In this document: piece after piece, positions 35,501-47,515 of the stretch
How the letters are laid out: the number at the start of each line of letters is the position of its first letter
How positions within the stretch are numbered: the stretch's first letter is position 1
Assembly (NCBI GenBank): GCA_907165065.1
Contig: OU015540.1
Span: 2,960,001 to 3,024,000 of the forward strand
Length of the DNA: 64,000 nt
Direction of reading: 5' to 3'
Source: Caprimulgus europaeus
Lineage: Eukaryota > Chordata > Aves > Caprimulgiformes > Caprimulgidae
The notes under the pieces: generated by a model
Told to the model about the DNA's origin: nothing
The model's input: the letters and a program-made list of their open reading frames with translations, nothing else
Database searches by the model: none
Program-made: the position numbers and the translations under genes

Positions 35501-38500
35501 TATCTCTATGGATACACACTGCATTTTGTCTTCAGCCTGTGAGTCATTCTGAGATGAAATGACAAAGCCAGTGGCCTGGTGTGTCTCACTCCACGTTGTT
35601 TTCTCCTCCACTCAGAGAACCCTTGAACGAGAAGTCCAGCAGTGCCAAGCTCTGGTGATCTGGACTGACTGCGATCGAGAAGGAGAGAACATCGGCTTTG
35701 AGATCATTCATGTTTGCAGAGCTGGTGCGTAGAGCACTTCTGCATCAGTCTGGGTTTTGTTAAAGTGCTGATTGAACAGGTATTACTGCTCAGAGATCTC
35801 ATAACAGAGGCATGTTCTCAGTCTTACTGTGTCCAGGTTAAATATATTGACTGTAGTTCTGATAAACAGGTGGCTCTAAGAGACCATAAATCTCTTCAGG
35901 TATTGGGAAGCTGTGGAAGAGGTTGACAGCATTTTCAAAGACAGCTCTTTATTAGTTGCTCCTTTCCATTGGTGTTTGAGTCACTCTTTGGTTTCTTTTT
36001 TCCTCCTGTTTATGTCAGTGAAGCCAAACCTCCGGGTTTTCCGAGCCCGTTTCTCAGAGATCACGCTCCATGCTGTCAGGACAGCCTGTGAGAACCTCAC
36101 CCAGCCAGACCAGAGAACGAGCGATGCCGTCGACGTCAGGCAGGAGCTGGACCTCAGGATAGGTGCGTAACCACCGCTGGAGGTGGGAGCAGGCTGCCAG
36201 GCCTGAGCTGCTGCATGCATCAGTACAAAAGGGAAGTGAGCATCAATACAAAAGGGAAGTGAGCAAGAGCATGGCAGGGGACAGCTTTGTTATCAATGTA
36301 CAGGTTATTGTCTATAAATACTCAAACTCCCTTAGGCTGCTGTACAAACGAGATAGCTGGCCATCAGGCTCTTCCTCACTGCTCATCCAACCACACTGAA
36401 TGCACATTGTTAAAACCCAGCAAGGGGTATTTAGAAATCATCTGTTACTGTATCCTCAACACAAGACAGAAATGCCCTTTCTAGTGTCATAAATCAGATT
36501 TTTAGATCAGGTACAACTGAATCACATCTCATGTTTTACTGGAAACATGCTTGTTGAAGCAAATATTAGGTTTATAGCTCACGTAGCACTCAGACTTCTG
36601 CAACTGAATATTAAAAATAAAGTAAAATTAATACTCAGAGTATTAAAAAGAACCATCTGAAGTGTTGTGATTATCCTCCAATATTGTATTGTTCAGTTCT
36701 GCTGTCTGTTCTGTTTTCTCAGGTGCTGCTTTCACCAGATTCCAGACCCTGAGGCTCCGGAAGATCTTCCCTGATATTTTGGCAGATCAGCTGATCAGCT
36801 ACGGTAGCTGCCAGTTCCCAACGCTGGGGTTTGTAGTTGAACGCTTTAAAGCCATCCAGGCCTTTGTTCCTGAAGCCTTCTATAAAATAAAAGGTATGCC
36901 TGGGGAAAGCAAGCCCTGGGCTCCACTTTAAAGGGCTTGATGTGTTTGGAAAGGAAAAATATCTGGGCAACAAACAAGCAGTGCTGCAGAGGTGGCTTCC
37001 TCTTCTTTTGCCATGACCACTGAGCAGAACTGAAGGGTTTCCCAGTAGTGTGGTCCTGCTGCCTCTGCTGTATTTCCATCACATTACTGCTGTATTTCCA
37101 TCACATTACAGCTGTATTTCCATCACATTACTGCTGTGTCACTCAGTTCTGTCGTCCAACACAGTGACACACGATCATGAAGATGGCAGCGTGGTCTTCA
37201 ACTGGAAGAGGAACCGGCTCTTTAATCACACAGCGTGCCTGGTCCTTTACCAGATGTGTATGGAGGTAGGAAAGCTTGGAAATCAGTTGTGTCATCCAGT
37301 ATCAGCCAAACATTTTCCTGCATCTGTCTCGTTGAAGACATTTAAAGAACACTTTGTGTCAACTCTTAAAGGAGATTTAACAGTTTCCTTACTCCATGTT
37401 TAGGATCCGGTAGCAACTGTTGTAGAGGTTGGGAGCAAGCCAAAGAGCAAATGGAGGCCTCTGCCCCTGGACACTGTGGTAGGTTTAAACTAAAGGACTT
37501 ACTGAAAGGAGCTTGGAACAGATATTTTACTCACCACTCCAAATTATGCACAAATATTTTTTTTTCTTCTTTTTTTTTCCTCGGCTCCTCCCAATTCAGG
37601 AACTTGAGAAATTGGCTTCCCGCAAACTGAAAATAAATGCAAAGGAAACTATGAGAATAGCAGAAAAACTCTATACTCAGGGGTAAGAAAGCAAGACTTG
37701 GCTTGGTAAACTTAATTCTTTCAAATATAAATGGCCTTTAGTCCCAAAATGGGAAGCATCTTGGAGCACCTCTTAACATGTGCTTCTGTCTTTCTTCTCA
37801 AGGTTCATTAGCTACCCCCGAACCGAGACCAACATTTTCCCCAAGGAGCTGAACCTCTCGGCCTTGGTACAACAGCAAACACAGGATCCAAACTGGGGAG
37901 CCTTCGCACAGAGGATTTTGGATGAGGGTGGGCCAACCCCTCGGTGTGGAACTAAATCAGATCAGGCTCACCCTCCCATTCACCCCACCAAATACACTGC
38001 TAACCTGCAGGTGAGTTGAACAGAGCCACAGATAACTGGATGGTTTGCATCACTTGATAAATGAAGATAGAAGTCTTAATAATATGGTGGTTAGCACAGT
38101 GCCCTCACCTGAGATCTCACTGATATTTCTTGACATCTGATTAACACTGGAGGAGACTCTGACCCTCTCTGGCTGTTTGATACCAGGGCAATGAGCAGAG
38201 ACTGTACGAATTCATCGTGCGGCATTTTCTGGCCTGCTGCTCCCAAGATGCCAAGGGACAGGAAACAACGGTGGAGATCGACATTGCTAACGAGCGCTTC
38301 ATCGCTCAAGGACTAATGATCCTGGCCCGAAATTACCTGGAAGTCTATCCCTATGAGAAGTGGAGTGATAAGGTAATACCCTTGAATAATGTGGGTGGGA
38401 GAGGCTAGAGTACCTGGAGTTTAAAGGTGCTCTTCACTACCAACTTCTGACCGCCCTACAGAGCATCCTTTGACAATCCTGGCCCACTGGCTGTTCCACT

Positions 38501-41500
38501 CAGAGCCATCTCTGCTGAAAACATGTGCAGCTTTATCATGCCAGCTCTGGATAGATTCCTTCCCCTTCTGACACGACAGCAGAGACCGTACAGGGCCAGG
38601 GGATTGACTTTACTCACCAAGAGGAGCTGCAGTTTCTGTTCTGTGGTCTCTCTGACAGCTCGTTACTGGTCAATCCTGACGACCCTGATAACTGGATCTC
38701 CTCCAGAACAGGGTGCTGCACTGGCCTGCTGTTAGTGTGACATTTTATCTTCAGTGAATGGACCAGAAGGCAGTTTCAAAGAGATTCTCCTTCCCTTCAG
38801 GTTATCCCACTGTATCAGAAAGGGTCTCGCTTTCAGCCCACTACAGTGGAGATGGTGGATGGGGAAACCAGCCCTCCATTGCTCCTCACAGAAGCGGATC
38901 TCATTGCTCTCATGGAGAAACATGGCATTGGTCAGTATTGGCAGCGTGGCCTTTCCTTCTTGGGAGAGCTTTGTTCATAAGCTTCATCCCCACTTCCCTA
39001 ACACTAGTTCTGTCCCACCCTCAGAGCATGAAATTCTCTAAATGTCACTTAAATGTACAGAACAAAGGGATAGTGGAGACCTGTGGGCAAAGTCCAAGGG
39101 TCCTAAGGAGTCTGCAGAGTGCCTCCAGTACCTCAGGAGATGTGCAGTTTAGGGTTCAGGGTGTGACTGCCAGCACCTTGTTGGCCTCAGTGCCAGTGGA
39201 ACACGAGGGCAGTGCTGCTCCTGACCATAAGTTGTCTCCTTGTCCCTTTAGGCCCTTGCACTCTGCACTAGGCACAGGGGACATCACTTCTTGGCACCTG
39301 GTTTGACTGATAACCTGTCTGCTTTCAGGGACTGACGCCACTCACGCCGAGCACATCGAGACAATTAAGACGCGGATGTACGTGGGACTTACAGCGGATC
39401 AGAGGTTCCTCCCAGGCCACCTGGGCATGGGGCTGGTTGAAGGTAGGGACAGTGCCCATCAGGAAGATGGCAGGTTCCTTACTTGCTCCTTCCTTTCGCT
39501 GACCATGCAGCGTGTTCCTCAGGCTATGATTCCATGGGCTATGAGATGTCCAAGCCTGACCTTCGAGCTGAGCTGGAGGCTGATCTGAAACTGATCTGTG
39601 AGGGGAAGAAAGACAAATCTGCAGTGTTGCAGCAGCAGGTCCAAAAGTACAAGCAAGTCTTCATCGAAGCTGTGGCCAGAGCCAACAAGTAAGTCCTGTC
39701 TTTGCCCTCTTCTGTTTGCTTTGCTGTTCTGGGAGGTGCTGGCTTCTCGCCTGGGGCTCAGCCTGGAGTGGGATCCTGTCACACTGTTTTCCTGGAGCTC
39801 TGTCCAGTGTGTGGGGGCATTTGCATGGGAAGGGATGACTTGCAGCCTGGCACGCTGTTGTGAGTTGGTGCCAACTAACTGCTCATCTTGCTTAAAACCT
39901 GTAAGATTAAATCCAGAGCTGGCTGAAGGAGATGGCAACAGGCACTAACCTCATGTTGTACCCACCCCAAGCTGGTTCCAGAGGCGTGGTGCTGAATCAA
40001 CACACTTGTGGAGAAGCTCAGAGGGGCTGTGTGGAGGGCAGCAGGCACTAATTCCCTGCAGTGCCTGATTGCTCTTTGAGGAGGAGACACATGGGATACT
40101 CTCCTTGTTTCCTTCTAGGTTGGACCAGGCCCTGGCTCAGTATTTTGGAGAAGCCACAGAACTTGCAGAGCAGGAGGAGGCTTACCCAGCAACGCCTGTT
40201 TCCGTTCGGAAGTGTCCACAGTGCAACAACGACATGGTCCTGAAGACCAGGAAGAACGGCGGGTTGGTGATCTTCCCTGTTGTAGACAGTAGCCTTCTGC
40301 TTGGTTTATGTCCTTCTAGGTGTTGTTCTCTCTCAAGCATGAGAACTTAGGCTGCAGCTAGATAATTCCACCAGCTACACAAGCTGTGTGGACTCAATTG
40401 TTTTGACAATTTCTGACAGGTGAGAACATGGGAGAACAGATCACCAACTGTCTTGACTTTGCCTCTTCCTCACCCAGTGCCTTTGTCCCACGACAGGTTC
40501 TACCTCAGCTGCATGGGCTATCCAGCTTGTAAAACTGCAGTTTGGTTTCCTGATTTCGTGCTGGACGTGGCCAGAGATGAGAGCATCTGCACTGTGTGTA
40601 ACCCACACCCAGTTCACAGGTAGGTGGTACCAGTTATCCCCTGGGGAAACACAACCCCTCAGACGTTCCGTGTCAGTCATCAGGGCCTGAGACTTCATGG
40701 GCTAGGCTGGGCAACTATTTTCCAGTCCAGTTGTGGAAAGCTGAAGCAGCATTCACAGAATCACAAGAGTCTCATGGCTTGGGGATAGAAGAAGAGGGGT
40801 TGGGGATACCAGTGTAACTATAGCAGAATTAAAAAAAAACCAAAACCATAAACATTCAAGTCCAAATCAAGGTCTGTTGATGAGGAGTTTTATGAACTGG
40901 AAGACTTTTATTCTTCCTTTCCTTTTAGACTGAAGTTTAAATTCAAGAGAGGCAGTGTTCCACCCGTGATGCCCCTGGAGTTTGTTGGTTGCATTGGAGG
41001 CTGTGATGAGATGCTCAAAGAGCTCTTGGACCTGAAGTATTTACACCGCTCATCCCAACCCGCGTCATCAGCCAGCCAGCAAGCGAATCACTTACAGGTC
41101 AGCAACTCCTTTAACAGAGCTGGTGCTGAAAACAGGCACGTGAGGGGCACCACAAACTTGGCACCAGGACATCTGCTCTCCTTGAGCTCAACCAGAACCC
41201 CCAGGCCTGCTCCTTCAGCTGCTGCGGACGATGGGAACAACGCAGTGGTGTGCAACTGTGGGAACGCAGCCCTGCTGCTAACCGTGCGCAAGGAGGGGCC
41301 CAACCAGGGCAGGCAGTTCTACAAGTGCAGCGCCAGCACCTGCAACTTCTTTCTCTGGGCTGATCAGGAGTCAGGGGACAGAAGCAACGTGGCTCCACGA
41401 GGCTCTGCACTGCCCCAGCCCTTTGCAGGGAGGGGCCCAGCAGGATTTCAGCACCCAGGAAAAGGGAGAGGCCCAGAGCTGTTTGGAAGCAGCAGCTGGG

Positions 41501-43380
41501 ATTCAGGAGGTGGTGGCACGGTGTGCATGTGTGACCAGCCAGCTGTCACACGCACCGTCCAAAAGGACGGGCCCAACAAAGGGCGGCAGTTCCACACCTG
41601 CTCCAAACCCCGAGAGCAGCAGTGCGGCTTCTTCCAGTGGGCAGATGAAAACGCAGCACCAGGTGAGGCTGGGCTTGGGCTGAGACTCAAGGGTTGGGGG
41701 CTGATCTTGAAGCTAAACCAAACACACTTCTCACACACGCATCACGCTAGCACAGCATGGCAGCTGGTGGAGCAGCTCATACACTTAACAGACTTCAGGT
41801 TTCTCTTTGGAACCTCTGTCAGCACCTTTATAGCACTTGAGATGTTGGTTCTAACAGCTGAGCCTGGCTTACCTTTCCACGTGAGGACATGTCCTCGTGG
41901 CACACATCTGCTGGGCTCCAAGCAGGGTACTTTGTTCTGCGTGCAGTAAGCTTGAGCATCTCTCCGTGACTCATTGGATAAAGTCCAGCACTGTTTCCAC
42001 CAGTCTCTTTGGGAACTTCTCCTCCCAAAGGACATTTAGAGCAAGTCCAGAGGAGGCCACCAGGATGATCCAAGGGCTGGAGCAGCTCTGCTGTGAGGAC
42101 AGGCCGAGAAAGTTGGGGCTGTTCAGCCTGGAGAAGAGAACACTCCCGGGAGACCTTGTGGCCTTCCAGTACCTGAAGGGGCTCCAGGAAGGCTGGGGAG
42201 GGACTTTGGCCAAGGGCAGGGAGTGACAGAACAAGGGGTGATGGCTTGAAACTGGCAGAGGGGAGATGGAGATGAGATGTGAGGAAGAAATTCTTTGGTG
42301 TGAGGGTGGTGAGACCCTGGCCCAGGTTGCCCAGAGAAGCTGTGGCTGCTCCTCCCTGGAAGTGTTCTCGGCCAGGTTGGATGAGGCTTTGAGCAACCTG
42401 GTCTGGTGGAAGGTGTCCCTGCTGCTGGCAGGGGGTTGGGACTGGATGGGCTTTAAGGTCCCTCCCAACCCAAACCAGTCTGGGATTCGATGAAATGGAG
42501 GTGCTCAGCTTGGTGAGAGCTGGCACCGAACTGGTCCAGAGTTAAAGCAGTGGCACCACGCTTGGAGATCTGAAACCCCATTCTGTCACGCCAGGGAAAC
42601 CGTGCTACTCCCTCTGCCCTAGTTTAGGAACGCAGTGAAAGGCCAAGTCTTTCTGAAGCTTTGATCAGAGCTGAGAAACAAAGTGTGGGTGCTCTGGAAA
42701 GATGCTGAAAACAAGTATCCAAAACAAAATAAAAAACCAAACCACAAAATAAGGATGTGAAAGAAAGAGCAGTGACACAAAGGGCCAGTGAGCAAAGTAC
42801 CCAGGTGCAGATGTCTGAGACTGATCTTCAACACTGGCCTCCTCCTCCTCCTGGCCTAAAGGTAGAATCAAGTTTTCAAAACTACTTAAAAACTAAGTTT
42901 TCCTCTGGCATGTTTGGTTGTTTCTGCTTCAGCTGTAAACCAGAGCACACAGCCAGGCAGATTGTTGTGTTCCCACATTTCTCCCCTGTTGTGTTCCCAC
43001 ATTTCTCTAATGCTGCAGGACAAGTGGGTACCATTCAACTGTTCAGACCAATCCAAATCAAGTGCAGTTTTGGGAATAACCCCAGTGGCTGGGCTAGTAA
43101 AATCCTTGATCTGCCATTTTGGACTTACCTTCTGTTTCTCACCTGTTTATATTTTCAAAGGTACTTTGAAAGGTACTTAAATGCAAGTTATTTCTCTCTA
43201 GGGCCTTCTGGAGATGCCTCTTTCAACCATTTTGGCAGCAGTGGATTCTCCAGAGGGTTGGGAAGTAAAGCCAAGCGACCCAGCAGTCTCTCCTCAGGAA
43301 CCACTGCCAAGAAACCACGGACCTGTAGCATTTGCCACCAGCCTGGCCACACAAGGAAAACCTGCCCTCAAAATAACTGA
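32522..43380 (+). CDS. TOP3A: DNA topoisomerase III alpha
   Basis: Type IA topoisomerase that dissolves double Holliday junctions with BLM-RMI1/2 and decatenates mitochondrial DNA. Nineteen coding exons: 32522-32707, 33844-33903, 34313-34386, 34990-35065, 35616-35724, 36019-36162, 36723-36893, 37165-37265, 37404-37478, 37600-37682, 37803-38010, 38187-38372, 38801-38930, 39329-39442, 39523-39688, 40119-40262, 40497-40619, 40929-41662, 43202-43380; 1020 aa (human 1001). Visible: Arg-rich leader without acidic residues in the first 27 aa (mitochondrial targeting); TOPRIM with [11 protein letters not shown] and D150/D152/E154 in TDCDREGEN; active-site Y364 in ISYPRTETN; a four-Cys zinc module from CPQC; two GRF zinc fingers near 820 and 915; and a terminal CCHC knuckle near 1001. 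The internal Met that gives the human nuclear form is absent. The donor after 40262 is weak (GTTGGT). Confidence 0.97.
36217..36262. repeat. 23-bp direct duplication in TOP3A intron 6
   Basis: CATCAGTACAAAAGGGAAGT and CATCAATACAAAAGGGAAGT occur back to back. Confidence 0.8.
37068..37134. repeat. about 22-bp repeat, 3 copies, TOP3A intron 7
   Basis: CTGTATTTCCATCACATTAC repeated three times, ending about 30 bp before the exon 8 acceptor at 37164. Confidence 0.85.
42035..42495 (+). mobile_element. CR1 LINE fragment in TOP3A intron 18
   Basis: Sense CR1 from AGAGCAAGTCCAGAGGAGGC through GGGGCTGTTCAGCCTGGAGA to CCAACCCAAACCAGTCTGGG ATTCG. Retains slightly more 5' sequence than the other members of its subfamily. 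Frames through it (both strands, for example 41828-42526 minus) are repeat artefacts. Confidence 0.94.
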
Positions 43381-44260
43381 GCCTGGGTGGACATCTCAAG
43401 AGCCTGAAAGGTCCAGGGCTGTGAGCTGCTACAGGAGCAGCTGAAAGGAACTGGAGGCTCAAAATGAGTCTGTTGAGTGCTTTTTGGAAGGGCAGGTTGC
43501 TCCTGCCAGGGGACACCATCCTCACACAGGCATTACATGCCAGGCACTAAGGGTTCCACCAGCTTTGCAAGGTGGCTTCACTACTGGTGTCAGCCTTTTG
43601 TTTTCAGCTGCTCATCTACTGAGCAGATTGGGATAGTCTAGAAACATTTCAAAGAAGCATTTAGAAACTGAATCTGCAGAGCAAACAGCACTAGATCGAG
43701 TCCAGCCACAGCTCCCACCACCGTGGTGGTGGTTGCACACAGCCTTTCTAGGTGAGGAAGAGCTGGATCAACGCCACCAGGGCTGCTCACACCTCTTCTC
43801 AGTCCCTGGCTGTCCACAGTGTGGAATTCTATTTTAACAGTTCCCTTCCAAGTTGACATTATCTGAGCAACATTCCCCTTGCTTTTTTTGTCCCAGGTCT
43901 GTGACCCTTACCATGGTTGGCCCTGCCAGTGAAGGAGGGCCAGGTGAAGAGAAGCTGCATCTGGTGCTTGCCCTGAAAAGGAAGCTCAGCTGCAGCACTC
44001 AGGAAAAGCCTTCATTTTAGAAAGTTCCTGAATTTGAAACTGAGTTTTTTCCCTGAATTTGAAACTTTTTCCCTGAATTTGAAACTTTTTCCCTGAATTT
44101 GAAACTTTTTTCCTGAATTTGAAACTGAGTCTTTCCCTGAATCTGAAACTGAGTTTTTTCCCTCAAACTTTGAGACTTGCCTCTGTGATGCTGCTAGCTA
44201 ATGGAAGTTATTTTTGTCAAACTCTTCAAGTTTCTTATTAAAAGATTATTTAATTTTTAA
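43381..44260 (+). other. TOP3A: TOP3A 3' UTR (inferred)
   Basis: Follows the TGA at 43378-43380. ATTAAA at 44237-44242 is the best poly(A) hexamer, putting the end near 44260. Confidence 0.5.
44023..44160. repeat. minisatellite, about 21-28-bp units, 6 copies
   Basis: Six copies of CCTGAATTTGAAACT followed by a variable GAG and T-run spacer. It lies in the presumed TOP3A 3' UTR. Confidence 0.88.
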
Positions 44261-46150
44261 ATTTGATACAGTGACATCTTAACTTTGCCTTACTTCTTCC
44301 TACTTAAAATAGTTAAGCTATTACTGTAAAAACATCCACCCAAATCTTGCTCTTTCCACTCACTCCTGGGAACACTACAGAAGCTTTTTTGGCAGAACCT
44401 CTCTGTGGTGTTACTGGGAAGTGAGCTGCACAGGGGTAGGGAAAGGCTTTTATCTCAGCAGCTGCAGCGGGTGTAGCTCTGCTGCCCAGGGACACAGCAG
44501 CAGCTGCCTCAGCTGAAGGGAGGTTCTGTTTTCCTGTGCTCAGTTCAGACTGAACTCCCTGGGAAGCCAAAGTACCTCCTCCCTCTCTGCTGGGGCTTCC
44601 TCTCTACATCAAAGCAAGTCAAATCCACAAGACTCCTGTGTCTTCTTCTACCGGAGGACAGCGTTGTTTTTTCCCCCCCATCCTCTGATGTTGCTCCTTG
44701 GGGACACAGAGCAGTTCCCTGGGGTCACTGAGGTGACACACAGCAGCTGGGATGGGCAGAAAGCGCTTTCTACAGGGTGGCTGGAAGCAGAGGAGATCCC
44801 AGCAGCACAGGTTCACTCTAAGGTCTGCAGGAGAGAGAGCAGAGCCTTCAACTCCCCAGCAGGCCACTGCTACCAGGCCTCAATGTAGAGAGTGAAGTCA
44901 GAGCTCAGTACTCAGCTGTGCTAGGGCTGCCAGGAAAGCCAGGCTTCACCCCCCATCTGCATTTTGCTCCAATAGATCTGTATTTTGGGACATCTGCTAC
45001 ATGCTTTAGTCTTTCAGAGCTGTCACACTCAACACATCATCATCTAACCTCACAAAGTGAAAAGGTAAGAGGCTATTCTGGCTAAACTAAGTTCTTTTTG
45101 GGTGGGAAACAATACAAAATACAAATAAGTGAGTCACCACCTGTGAGTCACTGACCAGCCTCTCTGGAACTGCTCACTTTCCCAGGACTGCCACTAAACC
45201 AGTCCTGCAAACATTCAGTGCCATTCATCTCTCTTCCATTTCTCTGACATAATTATTCCAAATCTTTATGAAGCAGTAAGTGGCTAAGTATATATATCTA
45301 TATATATCTATATATATAATGTATAGATATAAAATTCTCCTCCTGAGCTGTTATGCTTATACAACCATACAATCCAGATGACATTTCCAATCACTTCACT
45401 ATTCACTTTGCTTATAGAACATCATCCATCAGACCACTTCTTTGTATTTCTAGAGTGACAATCAGCTAACCTCAGTTAGTTCAACTCTACCTCTCCACCT
45501 ATGATCAGTAATTCTGTTCTTGGTAACTTACATTTATTAATTTCAATTATTTTAAAGCCTTTATGCACAGTCTACCCAAAAGGAAGAGTGATATTGATGT
45601 GAACAATGGATTTACAACCACTTTGCTTTAGCTTGGAAGTGACAAATACTCCTTGTTTCTAACAAACATTCCCTCTGTGGAGTGCAATTTCTGACTCTAT
45701 ATTTTAAACCCTCGCATTTCCTTCTATCCCTCACTCCCACCATTAACAGCTGTGCCCTAAAAATATAGATCTGCTGGCTAAAATAACAGGATTACCAGGC
45801 TTTGTAATGCAACCACTGAGCTGGCAGCAGCCTGGGCAGCAGCTTCTGAATGGCACCAGCAGCAGAAAGCGTTTGTGCAGCAGGTGACGAATCGCTGATG
45901 CCATCAGCCGTTACTGGCTTCACTGGTTAACACTGGTCAGTGTTCAGGCAGCTGAGCAGAGCCATGGGGTAAACCTGCTCACACTGGGAGGAGGGAAAAA
46001 AAAAAGGAGGAGGAAAAAAAAAAGGAGGAGAAAGGTCTTGCAGGACAAGATCTGACCACCACCAAGCTCCCTGGGCAGCACTTGGACACAGCACCGTGGC
46101 CGGAGGATCAGTCCAGCCCTTATCACAGGACAGGAGACAAAACAGAGCTG
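44261..46150. other. intergenic, TOP3A-MIEF2, no gene seen
   Basis: Tail-to-tail spacer. It includes a TATATATCTATATA microsatellite at about 45289-45330 and two A10-GGAGGAG runs at 45985-46030. No exon or RNA gene recognised. Confidence 0.5.
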
Positions 46151-46159
46151 ACACCAGAG

Positions 46160-47515
46160 AACCAGTGTAACAGGGAAGGTTTATTCTCATGGCTAACACC
46201 TGGGAAGTGGTTTGGAGAACAAACTAATCTTCAGACTGGGAGGAAAAGCACAAGGTTTTGGGGTTTTTTTTCCTCTCCCATAACATGATAGCTGTAAAGA
46301 AAACTAAACCACAACAGTTGCTCACAGAGAAGTCCCCAGGATTTGTCCATCTCCACCAGTGTGCGAAAAAAACCAGCTCTTCCCATTAAATATCAGAATA
46401 TATTCCTCTGCCCTGGGATTACAGCCAGAACCAAACCAGCTCTTCCCATTAAATATCAGAATATAATTCTTTGCCCTGGGATTACAGCCAGAACCAAAGC
46501 CTGATAGCAGCCACTCAAAGGAAAAAAAAACCCAACACAAAATACCCAAACAAAACACACTTTCTTTATAAATAAAGCATAAAGCACTTCAGTTCTCAGA
46601 GCATCGTTCCTCTGAGGGAACAGGACCTCAAGACAGCAGCAGCAACACGTTGAAGAGGTCACTGGACAGACTGGAAGGGGACACGGTGGGTCCTTGCAGA
46701 GCGGTGAGTACCCAGAGCTGGACCCTGGCAGTGACCCACCTGCCAGGGAGGGGACACACAGCCCTGCTGCAGCCCCCACCACGGGACCAGCAGCCTTGCA
46801 GGAGGTCAGCAGCAATCTTCCTGCCACCAAGTTTTTTGGGACATCTTCCAGCAAAACACCGCTGTGGGATGAGGGCCAGGAAGCCCCGGTGCTGTGCTGG
46901 AAGCTCACCCTGTCCTCTGGCAGAACGAGGAGGGAGGGCTGAGCTCACCCCTTTTGGCAACTGAAAGAGTTTCCACAGAATAAACCCTGTTTGCTCTGGT
47001 TGTACCTTGAAGTGCCCAGACAACCACCCAGCAATGTTCTGCAGAGGGATGAAGCTCCTACTTTGTCCCAAAAACTGGCTGAAGGCATGGCACAAGTCAG
47101 ACCAAGGTGGGACACTGCACCTCGTGGGGTCTGCAGGACACAGCAGCGACAAGGAGCTGCTCCTGGAGCACAAGGGAAGCCCAAGAGCTGGGACAGGCAG
47201 ACGACACTGAGAACCAGAGACCAAACATGCTTCATGTCAGCTCCCAACGGGTGGGACTCACCTGGAGGTACTGAGGTGTGGGCTGGACTCACCCAGGTTG
47301 GACAGAGCCTCCCTGCCAGGGAGAGGCTCCTAAGGCCAACGCCCCCCTCTGAGCAGGCACCTTTGATTCAGACAGAAAATATATATATTTTTACTTATAA
47401 AGTGCAAGAACTTTGCCCCTTACTGACTAGTCCACTAGAAGCATCGCAGCCCTCACAGCGGGGAGCAGCAGATGGGTGAGGAACACCCGACCCTCAGGAG
47501 CTCCCAAGGCAGCAG
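46160..47515 (-). other. MIEF2: MIEF2 3' UTR (inferred)
   Basis: Downstream of the MIEF2 stop. A minus-strand AATAAA lies at 46185-46180, consistent with a UTR of about 1.35 kb. No other exon seen. Confidence 0.4.
46371..46499. repeat. 63-bp tandem duplication
   Basis: Two adjacent copies beginning AACCAGCTCTTCCCATTAAA at 46371 and 46434, differing at only a few bases. Confidence 0.9.

Noticed and set aside
41828-42526. 232-codon minus-strand open frame, with look-alikes at 27396-28019, 31616-32233 and 19363-19902
   Set aside because: They share the same peptide because each lies on a CR1 3' end; this part of CR1 is untranslated.
45289-45330. Possible structured RNA from the TATATATCTA run
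   Set aside because: Simple AT microsatellite; no conserved RNA architecture visible.
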